From Comamonas koreensis (lineage in GTDB: Bacteria > Pseudomonadota > Gammaproteobacteria > Burkholderiales > Burkholderiaceae_C), in NCBI RefSeq assembly GCF_021026195.1, contig NZ_JAJNCT010000025.1, positions 1-64,000 of the forward strand: a stretch of 64,000 nucleotides of DNA. Reading direction: 5' to 3'. This document shows, in pieces, positions 52,449 through 61,274 of this stretch (position 1 is the first letter of the stretch; each line of letters opens with the position of its first letter). The notes below the pieces were generated by a model. The model was given only the letters and a program-made list of their open reading frames with translations, searched no databases and was not told where the DNA came from. A program made the position numbers and the translations under genes.

Positions 52449-53579
52449 ATGACCGATTCTTCTATTGCTGCAGGCACTGTGCCTCGCAAGTCCCCGTCCC
52501 GGCTTTCCACGGTTGACAAGACCCGCATCGATGACACCCGCATCAAGGTGGTGCGCCCGCTGATCACGCCCGCCTTGCTGGAGGAGTGGCTGCCCATCAC
52601 CGACGAGGCCTACCAGCTGGTGGAGTCGAGCCGCGCGGCCATCTCCAAGATCCTGCACGGCCAGGACGACCGCCTGGTCGTCGTCGTGGGCCCTTGCTCC
52701 ATCCACGACCATGACCTGGCGATGGACTATGCGCGCCAGCTCAAGGTACAGGCCGAAGCATTGAAGGACGACCTGCTGGTGGTCATGCGCGTGTACTTTG
52801 AAAAGCCGCGCACGACGGTGGGCTGGAAGGGCTATATCAACGACCCGCACCTTGATGGCAGCTTTGCCGTCAATGAGGGGCTGGAACTGGCGCGCCGCCT
52901 GCTGCTGGACATTCTGGCGCTGGGCCTGCCAGCGGGCACCGAGTTTTTGGACCTGCTGTCGCCGCAGTTCATCAGTGACCTGGTCAGCTGGGGCGCCATT
53001 GGCGCGCGCACCACCGAGAGCCAGAGCCACCGCCAGCTGGCCAGTGGCCTGTCCTGCCCGGTGGGCTTCAAGAACGGCACCGATGGTGGCGTCAAGGTGG
53101 CCAGCGACGCCATTTTGGCGGCCCAGTCCGAGCATGCCTTCATGGGCATGACCAAGATGGGCCAGAGCGCCATCTTCGAGACCCGGGGCAACCAGGATTG
53201 CCACATCATCCTGCGCGGCGGCAAGCAGCCCAACTACAGCGCGGCCGATGTGCAGGCCGCCTGCGAGGTGCTGGCCAAGGCCGGCCTGCATGAGCAGGTG
53301 ATGATCGACCTGTCGCATGCCAACAGCAGCAAGCAGCACCGCCGCCAGATCGATGTGGCCGCCGATGTGGCCCAGCAGATCGCAGGGGGCGACCGCCGCA
53401 TCACCGGCGTGATGATCGAGAGCCATATCCACGAAGGCCGGCAAGACATCGTCGAAGGCCAGCCACTGGCCTATGGTGTCTCGCTCACCGATGCCTGCAT
53501 CAGCATGGAACAGACCCTGCCGGTGCTGGCCCAGCTGGCGCAAGCGGTGCAGGCGCGCCGCGCTGCCAACAAGGGCTGA
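52449..53579 (+). CDS. aroG: DAHP synthase (class I)
   Basis: A 376-residue 3-deoxy-7-phosphoheptulonate synthase condensing phosphoenolpyruvate and erythrose 4-phosphate, the first step of aromatic amino-acid synthesis. Conserved blocks are VVVVGPCSIHD, VYFEKPRTTVGWKG, GAIGARTTESQSHRQLASGLS, VGFKNGTDGG and MIDLSHANSSKQ, with metal ligands in GPCSIHD and the later His/Glu. It belongs to the AroFGH type, with an N-terminal region of about 40 residues that typically binds the feedback effector. No leader peptide or TyrR-type site was recognised. Confidence 0.95.
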   Translation: MTDSSIAAGTVPRKSPSRLSTVDKTRIDDTRIKVVRPLITPALLEEWLPITDEAYQLVESSRAAISKILHGQDDRLVVVVGPCSIHDHDLAMDYARQLKVQAEALKDDLLVVMRVYFEKPRTTVGWKGYINDPHLDGSFAVNEGLELARRLLLDILALGLPAGTEFLDLLSPQFISDLVSWGAIGARTTESQSHRQLASGLSCPVGFKNGTDGGVKVASDAILAAQSEHAFMGMTKMGQSAIFETRGNQDCHIILRGGKQPNYSAADVQAACEVLAKAGLHEQVMIDLSHANSSKQHRRQIDVAADVAQQIAGGDRRITGVMIESHIHEGRQDIVEGQPLAYGVSLTDACISMEQTLPVLAQLAQAVQARRAANKG

Positions 53580-53596
53580 ACAAAGGCCGGCGCGGC

Positions 53597-53929
53597 TCAG
53601 CGCTGCGCCGCGCCCAGCATGATCACGCCCATGCCGGCCAGGCACAGCAGCACGCCGGCGATGTCCCAGCTGCTGGGGCGGATGCCATCGACCAGCCACA
53701 GCCAGGCAATCGCCGTCGTCACATAGACGCCGCCGTAAGCGGCATACACCCGGCCCGATGCGGTCGGGTGCAGGCTCAGCAGCCAGACAAAGGCCAGCAG
53801 CGCCAGCACCGCCGGCAGCAGCACCCAGGCCGGCGCCTTGTCCTTGAGCCAGAGATAGGGCAGGTAGCAGCCCACGATCTCGGCAATCGCCGTCAGCACA
53901 AACAAGGCGGTGGTCGTCAGCAGAGACAT
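53597..53929 (-). CDS. ynfA: YnfA-family membrane protein (UPF0060)
   Basis: A 110-residue protein with four hydrophobic segments. The family block reads [16 protein letters not shown] near the N terminus and [32 protein letters not shown] in the middle. UPF0060/YnfA proteins resemble SMR transporters and have been proposed as efflux pumps. Its ATG overlaps the stop codon of the upstream gene by one base (TGATG), so the pair is co-translated. Confidence 0.9.
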   Translation of the reverse strand: MSLLTTTALFVLTAIAEIVGCYLPYLWLKDKAPAWVLLPAVLALLAFVWLLSLHPTASGRVYAAYGGVYVTTAIAWLWLVDGIRPSSWDIAGVLLCLAGMGVIMLGAAQR

Positions 53930-54327
53930 CAAGACGCTTTCGTAAAGGTGGGCAGGCGGGCGGCCAGTTCGGTGTCGTGCTGCGCCAGCTGCTGCAGCTG
54001 GGCAAAGGCCGGCGCTGCAGCGGGCACGATGCTGTGGCCGCAGACCTGGGCATAGCCATCCAGAAACGGCTGCGCCATCTCAGCGTTCTGCAACCAGGTA
54101 TCGGCACAGGCCAGCAACGCCGTGCAGGCGGTTTCATCGCGCCCCATCTGGGCGATGGCCCAGAGGGCGGCCTGGCTTTCCACCTCGTCCAGATCGGCAT
54201 GGTCCTGCACCAGCAGATCCAGGGCCTGCTGGCGCTCGGCGGCGGGCAGTTGCCGGTCCGCCAGCAGTTGGCCGATGGCGGCGATCGCGGGTACGCGGGT
54301 GGGCAGACCGTGTTGGTTCAGGCTCAT
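53929..54327 (-). CDS. Unknown helical protein
   Basis: A 132-residue cytoplasmic protein that I do not recognise. It is almost all alpha-helical by composition, with helices around [35 protein letters not shown] and [13 protein letters not shown], reminiscent of HEAT or four-helix folds. No metal or catalytic motif is visible. It overlaps ynfA by one base and is co-transcribed with it. Upstream it is divergent from the IclR gene. Confidence 0.65.
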   Translation of the reverse strand: MSLNQHGLPTRVPAIAAIGQLLADRQLPAAERQQALDLLVQDHADLDEVESQAALWAIAQMGRDETACTALLACADTWLQNAEMAQPFLDGYAQVCGHSIVPAAAPAFAQLQQLAQHDTELAARLPTFTKAS

Positions 54328-54432
54328 GGCAGACGGGGAGTGTTGCAGATTGCCGCCAAAGGGCGGCTAGGGGCATCAAGCGGGCGTGCAAGCTGCCCAT
54401 ATCGGACCAATCCCGATTAGAATTTCATAAAT

Positions 54433-54448
54433 CGAGACATTAGTCTCG
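54433..54448 (+). promoter_or_regulatory. Inverted repeat CGAGAC-ATTA-GTCTCG
   Basis: A perfect 6-bp inverted repeat with a 4-base spacer, 26 bases before the IclR start codon. It lies in the AT-rich divergent promoter region shared with the unknown helical gene. Regulators of the IclR family often bind near their own start, so autoregulation is plausible. Confidence 0.4.
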
Positions 54449-54473
54449 TAATAAGTAACTTATATACTGAAAT

Positions 54474-55256
54474 ATGAATTCTGAAGCGGATGGAAAACTG
54501 GTCAGTGCCTTGGTGCGCGGCGTCAGTATTTTGCAGTGCTTTAACAACAAGCAGCAAGAACTCAGTGGCAAAGAGCTGATGGACCTGACGGGTTTGCCCA
54601 AACCGACCTTGTTCCGCCTGACCGAAACCCTGTGCGAGCTGGGCCTGCTGCGCTATTCAGAGCGCCTGTCCAAGTACGTGCTCGGCATCGGGGTGCTCAA
54701 CCTCGCATCGCCCTTGCTGTCGCGCATGACGGTGCGGCAGTTCGCCCGCCCGCAGATGCAGGAGCTGGCCAACTACATGGGCGGCCAGATCCAGCTGGCG
54801 GTGGGCGAGGGCCGGCGCCTGGTGCTGGCCGAACTGGCCAATGGCATGGACAACAAGGTGTTCACGCCCGAGATCGGGGTGGCCGTATCGTTGGTGCGCA
54901 CTGCCACTGGCCGCGCTTACCTGCTGGGCCAGAGCGAGGCGGAGCGCCAGGCCTATCTGGACGAGCTCGATGGCCGCGCGCCCGAGCGCGCCGCGCTGCT
55001 GCGCGAGCGCCTGGACGATGCGCGCCAGGACCTGGCCTTGCACGGCTTTTGCCGCAGCCATGGCGATCTGCACCGCGAGATTCTGTCGATCGCCGTGCCG
55101 CTGTCGCAGCCCATCGATGGCGAGCGCTGGGTGTTTGGCGCCTCCGTCCCCACCTACAACCCCAAGAGCCGCGAGCTGGAGACCGACATCGGCCCGCGCC
55201 TGGTGACCCTGGTGCGCTCGCTCGAAGGGCTGATCGGCACCTCCAGCCTGTCCTGA
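54474..55256 (+). CDS. IclR-family transcriptional regulator
   Basis: A 260-residue regulator. The N-terminal winged helix (about 8-65) reads ALVRGVSILQCFNNKQQELSGKELMDLTGLPKPTLFRLTETL. The C-terminal IclR effector domain (about 80-250) shows VGEGRRLVLAELANG and a late REILSIAVPLSQP segment. The AT-rich DNA just upstream contains an inverted repeat. It is followed by a CaiB-type CoA enzyme and lies next to a minus-strand acyl-CoA cluster, which it probably controls. Effector unknown. Confidence 0.92.
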   Translation: MNSEADGKLVSALVRGVSILQCFNNKQQELSGKELMDLTGLPKPTLFRLTETLCELGLLRYSERLSKYVLGIGVLNLASPLLSRMTVRQFARPQMQELANYMGGQIQLAVGEGRRLVLAELANGMDNKVFTPEIGVAVSLVRTATGRAYLLGQSEAERQAYLDELDGRAPERAALLRERLDDARQDLALHGFCRSHGDLHREILSIAVPLSQPIDGERWVFGASVPTYNPKSRELETDIGPRLVTLVRSLEGLIGTSSLS

Positions 55257-55268
55257 TCGGGCCCGATC

Positions 55269-55313
55269 TGGCTGGGCCTCACCCGGCCGGGCCTCACCTG
55301 GCTGGGCCTCACC
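55269..55313 (+). repeat. Three 15-bp tandem repeats
   Basis: TGGCTGGGCCTCACC, CGGCCGGGCCTCACC and TGGCTGGGCCTCACC lie head to tail, with a fourth partial copy. Only two positions vary between units. They fill most of the space between the IclR gene and the CaiB-type gene. They could be slippage-prone, but no function is visible. Confidence 0.85.
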
Positions 55314-55362
55314 TGGCCGCGTCAGGCGGCGCATCGCAAAAAAACAACCACAGGAGACAAGC

Positions 55363-56478
55363 ATGAAAGTATTGGACGGCATCAAGGTGCTGGAGATTGG
55401 TGGCCTGGGACCGGGCCCGTTCTGCGCGATGCACCTGGCCGACCTGGGCGCCGATGTGATCTCCATCGTGCGTGAGGAAAAAGGCGCAGCCCCCACCGGT
55501 AATCTGCTGAACCGGGGCAAGCGCTCGGTGTTTGCCGATCTCAAGAGCGCCGAAGGCAAGGCCCTGGTGCTGGCCCTGGTGCGCGATGCCGATGTGCTGA
55601 TCGAAGGCATGCGCCCCGGCGTGATGGAGCGCCTGGGCCTGGGCCCGGCCGAGTGCCAGGCCCTCAACCCGGCCCTCGTCTACGGCCGCATGACCGGCTG
55701 GGGCCAGACCGGCCCGCTGGCCCCGCGCGCCGGCCATGACAACAACTACGCGGCCGTCTCGGGCGCGCTCTGGGGCTGCAGCCCGGCCGATGCGCGGCCC
55801 GTGTCGTCGTTTGCGATGGTGGGCGATATCGGCGGCGGCGCGCTCTACCTGATGACCGGCCTGCTCGCCGGCGTGATCCAGGCGCGCAGCAGCGGCAAGG
55901 GCAGCGTGGTGGATGCGGCCATTGTCGATGGCGCTGCCCATATGCTGAACCTGGCGCTCAGCGCCCGCCAGCGCGGCGTGGTGGCCGATGTGCGCGGCCA
56001 GAGCATCCATGACAGCGCACCGTTCTACGAGACCTATGTCTGCGCCGATGGCGAGCACATCACCATCGGCAGCATCGAGCCGCAGTTCTATGCGCTGCTG
56101 CTGCAGACCCTGGGCCTGGCGGACGACCCGGATTTTGCCGCACCCCAGTCGCAGTGGGACAAGGCGCTGTGGCCGCGCCGCCGTGCGCGCCTGCAGGCGC
56201 TGTTCATCACCGAGCCGCGTGCGCACTGGCAGCAGGTGTTCGAGGGCAGTGATGTCTGCTTTGGCGCTGTGTTGAGCCCGCTGGAGGCCGCAGCGCACCC
56301 GCATATGCAGGCGCGTGGTGTCTACCACGCGCAGGGCGGCGTGTTGCAGGCCGCCCCGGCGCCCCGCTTTGACGGGCAGGCCTATGACACGCCGGCGATG
56401 TGCGCCGCAGGCGCCCATACCGAGGCCGTACTCGCGCAGGTGAACGCAGGGGATGGCAGCGCTGCCTGGCGCCGCTGA
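55363..56478 (+). CDS. CaiB/BaiF CoA-transferase family, alpha-methylacyl-CoA racemase-like
   Basis: A 371-residue family III CoA enzyme. The CoA-binding blocks EIGGLGPGPFCAMHLADLGADVI and NRGKRSV are present. The racemase pair is visible as H125 in RAGHDNNYAAVSGAL and D155 in AMVGDIGGGALYLM. These match the catalytic His and Asp of alpha-methylacyl-CoA racemases rather than the single Asp of CoA transferases, so inversion of a 2-methyl branch is the better guess. An AGGAGA site precedes the ATG. Likely part of the neighbouring beta-oxidation-like cluster. Confidence 0.87.
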   Translation: MKVLDGIKVLEIGGLGPGPFCAMHLADLGADVISIVREEKGAAPTGNLLNRGKRSVFADLKSAEGKALVLALVRDADVLIEGMRPGVMERLGLGPAECQALNPALVYGRMTGWGQTGPLAPRAGHDNNYAAVSGALWGCSPADARPVSSFAMVGDIGGGALYLMTGLLAGVIQARSSGKGSVVDAAIVDGAAHMLNLALSARQRGVVADVRGQSIHDSAPFYETYVCADGEHITIGSIEPQFYALLLQTLGLADDPDFAAPQSQWDKALWPRRRARLQALFITEPRAHWQQVFEGSDVCFGAVLSPLEAAAHPHMQARGVYHAQGGVLQAAPAPRFDGQAYDTPAMCAAGAHTEAVLAQVNAGDGSAAWRR

Positions 56479-56549
56479 GCGCGCCGGGGTGCGACAATGC
56501 GGCCCTGCCTGGGCAGCACCTGGCCGGGCGCCGACACAAGGAGTTGCCG

Positions 56550-56882
56550 ATGGGCATCGTGGTTTTTTACCTGCGCAACAAGGCCGAAGATGCCGAGGGC
56601 CTGCCGCCCGACTGGCAGCCGCAGTGCCTGGCCTATAGCGACCAGCAGATGAGCGAGGCGCTGGCGCAATGCCAGCGCCTGCGCGCCGATCCGCGCCATG
56701 CGCATGTGGTGATGTCGTCCGAGCTGCGCGACATGGTCGGCCAGATAGGGGTAGCGGCAGTGGAAGACGGCCGCACGCCCGATGGCGAGCACTATGACTG
56801 GAGCAAGGCGGGGCGGGCAGGGATGAGCCGCCGCAATGCGATGGAGCCGCCCAAGAAGCGCGGCAGCGCCAGCAACGAATAA
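56550..56882 (+). CDS. Small conserved protein of unknown function
   Basis: A 110-residue soluble protein. The N terminus reads as a strand (MGIVVFYLRNKAEDA), the middle is a helix (DQQMSEALAQCQRLRADP), and there is a strand with HVVMSSELRDMVGQIG. The C-terminal 25 residues are Lys/Arg/Pro-rich. No motif I can name. AAGGAG lies 7 bases before the ATG at 56550. The frame is open earlier, but that lies inside the CaiB gene. It converges with the crotonase-fold gene; the intergenic space is only 10 bases. Confidence 0.7.
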   Translation: MGIVVFYLRNKAEDAEGLPPDWQPQCLAYSDQQMSEALAQCQRLRADPRHAHVVMSSELRDMVGQIGVAAVEDGRTPDGEHYDWSKAGRAGMSRRNAMEPPKKRGSASNE

Positions 56883-56892
56883 GCCGGTTTTG

Positions 56893-57690
56893 TCAGCCCC
56901 GCGCCGGCCACTGGAAGGGCGCAGGCTGCTTGTTCAAAAAAGCCTGCACGGCTTCGCGGTGCTCGGCCGTGCCCATCGCCAGCGCCTGGGCGTTGGCCTC
57001 TTGCTCCAGCAGCGCAGGCAAGTCGTTGGCGGCCATCGCGAGCGAGCGTTTGATCAGGCTCAGCGCCACTGGCGATGCACCCACAAAGCTCTGCGCAATC
57101 GCCTGGGCCCGCGCCTGCAGCTGCTCGGGGGCGACCAGCTCGCTGGCAATGCCCAGCTGCAAGGCCTCCTGGGCAGAGACTTCGCGGCCCGAGAGCATCA
57201 GCTCCCGCGCGCGCTGCACGCCGACGACGCGCGGCAAGGTGTAGAAGGCCGCGCAGTCGGGCACAACGCCCACCCGGATAAAGGACATCGCAAAGCGCGC
57301 CCGGTCCGAGGCGATGATGAAGTCCGCCGCCAGTGCCAGGCTGAAGCCCGCGCCATAGGCGGCACCGTCCACCGCCGCAATCACCGGCTTGTCCAGCAGC
57401 ATCAGGTCCTTGAGCCAGTGGTGCAGGCTGGACAGCCGCGCACGCCAGCCGGCATTGTCCAGGCCCGAGGCCGCAATATTGCCCAGGTCACCGCCCGAGC
57501 AGAAGTGGCTGCCCTCGCCGGTCAGCACCAGCGCACGCAGGCTGGCGTCGGTCTGCACCAGGCGCACCACCTCGGCCATCTCCTCGCGCATCTGCGGGTC
57601 GAAGGCATTGCGCTTGGCCGGGTAGTTGAAGCGCAGGGTGGCCACGCCATCCTGGCGCTCAAAAATGATGCGTTCGTAGCTGTGGCTCAT
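56893..57690 (-). CDS. Enoyl-CoA hydratase/isomerase family protein, isomerase-type
   Basis: A 265-residue crotonase-fold enzyme. The oxyanion-hole region (SHFCSGGDLG, AAYGAGFSLALAADF) is normal, but both glutamates of true hydratases are missing. The positions equivalent to the catalytic pair are S117 and F137. An Asp, D145 in VGVVPDCAAFY, stands where PaaG-type isomerases have theirs. So it is more likely a delta-isomerase or ring isomerase than a hydratase. Its start overlaps the SDR stop by four bases. Part of the CoA cluster. Confidence 0.85.
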   Translation of the reverse strand: MSHSYERIIFERQDGVATLRFNYPAKRNAFDPQMREEMAEVVRLVQTDASLRALVLTGEGSHFCSGGDLGNIAASGLDNAGWRARLSSLHHWLKDLMLLDKPVIAAVDGAAYGAGFSLALAADFIIASDRARFAMSFIRVGVVPDCAAFYTLPRVVGVQRARELMLSGREVSAQEALQLGIASELVAPEQLQARAQAIAQSFVGASPVALSLIKRSLAMAANDLPALLEQEANAQALAMGTAEHREAVQAFLNKQPAPFQWPARG

Positions 57691-58490
57691 GCGGCGCTCC
57701 TGGGGACGTAGGACGCACGCATGTCGCGCCCGCCGCGCAGCGCGGCGCCGCCATCGACGGGGATGATGGCGCCTGTCACATAGCTGGCCAGCTCGGACGA
57801 CAGGAACAGCGCCATGTGGGCGACATCGTCGGTGCTGCCCATGCGCAGCAGCGGCACGGTGGAGACGGCGCGCTCGAGCGCATCGGCCGTGGGCGCCAGG
57901 CGCCGCATGCCCTCGGTATCGCCGATGGGGCCGGGCGAGATGCTGTTGACGCGGATGCCGTCCTCGCCCCATTCCAGCGCTAGCACCTTGGTCATCATGT
58001 CGATGCCGGCCTTGGCCGCGCAGGCATGGACCTGGTACATCGTCGGGTTGACGCCTTGCGGCGCCGAGATGTTGATGACGCTGGCGCCGGGCTTGCGCAG
58101 CATCGGGTAGGCCAGGCGCAGCACATGGAAGCTGCCATTGAGGTCGATATCGACAACGGTCTTGAAGCCATTGGGCGACAGGTCCTTGGCCGGCGCAATG
58201 AAGTTGCCCGCAGCGCCAGAGACCAGCACATCAATGGGGCCAAAGCGGGCATGCGCCTGCTCCAGCGCGGCCTGCACGGCAGCGGGGTCGCGCACATCGG
58301 CGCTCAGGCCCAGGGCCTGGGCGCCCAGTGCTTCGAGCTCGGCGGCGGCCTGGGTCACCTTGTCGGCCGAGCGGCTCATGACCACCACATGCGCACCGGC
58401 GCGGGCGAAGGCCTTGGCAATGCCCAGGTTGATGCCACTGCTGCCGCCTGCGACAAACACATGCTGGTGGTGAAAGGAAAAAGAGCTCAT
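57687..58490 (-). CDS. SDR oxidoreductase, 2,4-dienoyl-CoA reductase-like
   Basis: A 267-residue SDR. The nucleotide-binding motif is AGGSSGINLGIA, and the active-site region (INISAPQGVNPTMYQVHACAAKAGIDMMTKVLALEW) lacks the standard YxxxK spacing but has the AAKAG lysine typical of the peroxisomal DECR2 branch. RVNSISPGPIGDTEGMRRL is also DECR-like. A reductase of unsaturated CoA esters fits its neighbours. It overlaps the acyl-CoA ligase stop and the crotonase start, so all three form one translation-coupled block. Confidence 0.85.
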   Translation of the reverse strand: MSSFSFHHQHVFVAGGSSGINLGIAKAFARAGAHVVVMSRSADKVTQAAAELEALGAQALGLSADVRDPAAVQAALEQAHARFGPIDVLVSGAAGNFIAPAKDLSPNGFKTVVDIDLNGSFHVLRLAYPMLRKPGASVINISAPQGVNPTMYQVHACAAKAGIDMMTKVLALEWGEDGIRVNSISPGPIGDTEGMRRLAPTADALERAVSTVPLLRMGSTDDVAHMALFLSSELASYVTGAIIPVDGGAALRGGRDMRASYVPRSAA

Positions 58491-60205
58491 GGGTGTTCCG
58501 TATGCAAAGAAGGGGAGGAGGCAGCGGCTTGCTGCGCCGCCTCCTGCAATGCGCGCCACTGGATCTTGCCGGTGGCGGATTTGGGCAGCGCGGCGAGAAA
58601 GTCCACCGCGCGTGGCACCTTGTAGGCGGCCATCTGTTCACGGCTCCAGCCGATGATCTCGTCCTCGGAGCTCTGCGCGCCGGGCCGCAGCACCACCAGG
58701 GCCTTGACCGATTCGCCGCGCCTGGCATCGGGCACGGCAATCACGCAGGCCTCGAGCACGGCCGGGTGGCTGTACAGCATGTTTTCGACCTCGGCCGGCC
58801 AGACCTTGTAGCCGTTGGCATTGATCATGCGTTTCAAGCGGTCGCGCATGAAGTAGTAGCCGTCCTCGTCGACCGAGGCCAGGTCGCCGGTGCGAAAGTA
58901 GCGCCGGCCATGGCGTTCGAAAAAGGCCGCGCGGTTGGCCTCGTCATTGCGCCAGTAGCCTTGCATCACCTGCTCGCCGCTGGAGACCAGCTCGCCCACC
59001 TCGCCAGCGGGCAGCTCTTGCAGGGTCTCGGGGTCGACGATCATCGAATGCACGCCCTGGGTGGGCACGCCCAGGCACTGGCGCTTGGTGTGGCCCGGCG
59101 GGTTGGCATGCAAGAAGGCGGCGGTCTCGGTCAGGCCATAGCCTTCGCTGTAGTGCAGGCCATAGCGCTCGGCCAGCATCTGCGAGACGGCCTCGGGCAT
59201 GGCCGCGCCGCCACCGGCCAGCATGGCCAGGCTCGACAGGTCCAGCCCATGGGCAGCGGCCTGGCTGAACAGGTCGATCACCATGCTGGGCGGCGCCGTC
59301 CAGGCGGTGACCTGGTGGCGCTCGATCAGCCGGGCGGCCAGCAGCGCATCCCAGCGTGGCATCATCACCACGGTGCCGCCCACGGCGATGGGCATGTTCA
59401 TGCCGTACTGCGTGCCCAGCATGTGGAACATCGGCGCGACCGACAGAAACACCAGGTCGTCATTGAAGCCACGCCACAGCCTTGAGCCGGTGAGCGATGC
59501 CAGCACCGAGTGGTGGCTGTGCATGCAGCCCTTGGGGTGGCCGGTGGTGCCCGAGGTATAGGGGATGGTGGCCAACATGTCGGCCTGGGCCACACGCGGG
59601 CCGGGCGCCAGCTGCAGCGCCAGCGCTGCGGCAAAGCCATGGTAGGGGCCGGCGGGCAGCGGCAGGCGCGGCGCGGTCACCACCTCGGGCAGCGCATCGG
59701 GTGGCGGGGTGGTGGGCAGCGCATCGCTGTAGGCATGGACGATCACCGCATCGAGCAGACCTTCGTCCACACAAGGCTGGGCGCTGGCCAGCAGCTCCTG
59801 GGCGACGATGGCCAGGCGCGCGCCGCTGTTGTCGGCGTAGTAGCGCAGCTCGGTGGCGGTGGTCATCGCGCTCACGGGCACCACCACGCCACCGGCGCGG
59901 TAGATGGCATAGCAGGCGATGACGAACTGCGGGCAGTTCTGGCTTTGCAGCAGCACGCGCTGGCCCGGTGCCAGCTGCAGGCGCTGCTGCAGGAAGCCGG
60001 CCAGCGCCTCCACCTGGGCCAGCAGCTGGGCATAGCTGGTGCTGGCGCCCGCGTAGATGATGGCGGCCTTGTCCGGGTAGCGCTGAGCCGAGGCGCTCAG
60101 GTTCTCATCCAGGCTGATGCGGGGCACGCGCAGATCGCGCGACACCCCTTTGGGCCAGTAAAACGGCAGTGCGGGGCGTGAGGAAACGGTAGAGGTGTCA
60201 GGCAT
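58487..60205 (-). CDS. Acyl-CoA synthetase (AMP-dependent ligase)
   Basis: A 572-residue adenylate-forming ligase that activates a carboxylic acid to its CoA ester. The P-loop is IPYTSGTTGHPKGCMHSH, A5-like YSEGYGLTE, A7-like RTGDLASVDEDGYYF and A8/A10 RMINANGYKVWPAEVE and KSATGKIQW with the C-terminal lysine. Substrate specificity cannot be told from sequence, but this enzyme sets the entry of the cluster. It starts 12 bases after a Bug receptor that may deliver the acid. Confidence 0.9.
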   Translation of the reverse strand: MPDTSTVSSRPALPFYWPKGVSRDLRVPRISLDENLSASAQRYPDKAAIIYAGASTSYAQLLAQVEALAGFLQQRLQLAPGQRVLLQSQNCPQFVIACYAIYRAGGVVVPVSAMTTATELRYYADNSGARLAIVAQELLASAQPCVDEGLLDAVIVHAYSDALPTTPPPDALPEVVTAPRLPLPAGPYHGFAAALALQLAPGPRVAQADMLATIPYTSGTTGHPKGCMHSHHSVLASLTGSRLWRGFNDDLVFLSVAPMFHMLGTQYGMNMPIAVGGTVVMMPRWDALLAARLIERHQVTAWTAPPSMVIDLFSQAAAHGLDLSSLAMLAGGGAAMPEAVSQMLAERYGLHYSEGYGLTETAAFLHANPPGHTKRQCLGVPTQGVHSMIVDPETLQELPAGEVGELVSSGEQVMQGYWRNDEANRAAFFERHGRRYFRTGDLASVDEDGYYFMRDRLKRMINANGYKVWPAEVENMLYSHPAVLEACVIAVPDARRGESVKALVVLRPGAQSSEDEIIGWSREQMAAYKVPRAVDFLAALPKSATGKIQWRALQEAAQQAAASSPSLHTEHP

Positions 60206-60217
60206 GGGCAGCTCGCT

Positions 60218-61204
60218 TCAATCCAGCTGCAGCTGCTGGCTTTGGATCAGCGCGCCCCAGGTCTGCTGGTCATCGGCCACCAGCTTGGCAAAACCGGCTT
60301 GCGGCATGCCGCCGGGGCGGCCACCCAGCTCGCGGTAGCGGCGCATGATGTCGGGGTCATGCAGCACGGCCTGCAGGTTCTCGGCCAGCTTTTTCTGTAC
60401 CTCGGGCGGGGTCTTGGCGGGCACGAAGAAGCCCATCCAACCGACCTGGTTGAAGTTGCGCATGCCCAGCTCGGTCATGGTCGGCACCTCGGGCAGATCG
60501 GGCTCGCGCTGGTCGCCGGTAACGGCCAGCGGGCGCAGCTTGCCATCCTTGATATGGACCAGCGAGGCGGTCATGTTGTCGAACATGAACTGGGTCTCGC
60601 CGGTCGCAATGGCCATGGTGCCGGGGGCCGATCCCTTGTAGGGGATGTGGACCACATCGGTGCCAGTGCGCTCCTTGAAGAGCTCGCCCATCAGGTGCGT
60701 GGTCTGGCCCACACCGGCCGACGAGAACGACAGCTTGCCCGGCTGTGCCTTGGCAGTGGCCACCAGCGCATCCAGGCTCTGGATGGGCGACTTGGCGGGC
60801 ACAACCAGCACGTTGGCGAACGAGATCATGTCGGTCAGCGGGGCAAAGTCGCCGGGCTTGTAGCTGAGCTTTTTATAGGCCGTGTAGTTGATCGCATTGG
60901 AGCCGCTGTTGCCCACCAGCACGGTATAGCCATCGGGCTGGGCGCGCGCCACTAGGCTGGCCCCCAGGCTGCCGCCGGCGCCGGGCTTGTTGTCGACGAT
61001 CACCGACTGGCCCAGGCGCTGGCCCAGCTTTTGGGCCAGCAGGCGTGCGGGGATATCGGTCGATCCGCCGGCTGCGCCGGGCACCACCAGGGTGATGGTG
61101 CGCGTGGGCCAGGTGGCCTCGGCATGGGCGTGGAATGCGCTGGCGAGCAGCGCCAGGGCCGCCAAGGCCCGCAGGGGCTGGCGAAGATGCTGGCTACGTG
61201 GCAT
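60218..61204 (-). CDS. Bug-family (TctC-like) solute-binding protein
   Basis: A 328-residue periplasmic receptor. A signal peptide ends near HAHAEATWP. Bug signatures are ITLVVPGAAGGSTDIPAR, VDNKPGAGGSLG and IPYKGSAPG. AGGAGA lies before ATG at 61204; the open frame extends further upstream but with no ribosome site. No TctA/TctB partner in this window. Its place between the acyl-CoA ligase and hydratase genes suggests it binds the organic acid that the cluster degrades. Confidence 0.9.
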   Translation of the reverse strand: MPRSQHLRQPLRALAALALLASAFHAHAEATWPTRTITLVVPGAAGGSTDIPARLLAQKLGQRLGQSVIVDNKPGAGGSLGASLVARAQPDGYTVLVGNSGSNAINYTAYKKLSYKPGDFAPLTDMISFANVLVVPAKSPIQSLDALVATAKAQPGKLSFSSAGVGQTTHLMGELFKERTGTDVVHIPYKGSAPGTMAIATGETQFMFDNMTASLVHIKDGKLRPLAVTGDQREPDLPEVPTMTELGMRNFNQVGWMGFFVPAKTPPEVQKKLAENLQAVLHDPDIMRRYRELGGRPGGMPQAGFAKLVADDQQTWGALIQSQQLQLD

Positions 61205-61274
61205 GGGTTTGTCTCCTGCTGCGCGCTTCTGTGGCGCGTCCAAGGGCTGTGCAACTGAGAGTGTTGGACGGGGA

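Noticed and set aside
54433-54448. Inverted repeat considered as a terminator or transposon end
   Set aside because: No T run after it and no target duplication or transposase; kept only as a possible operator.
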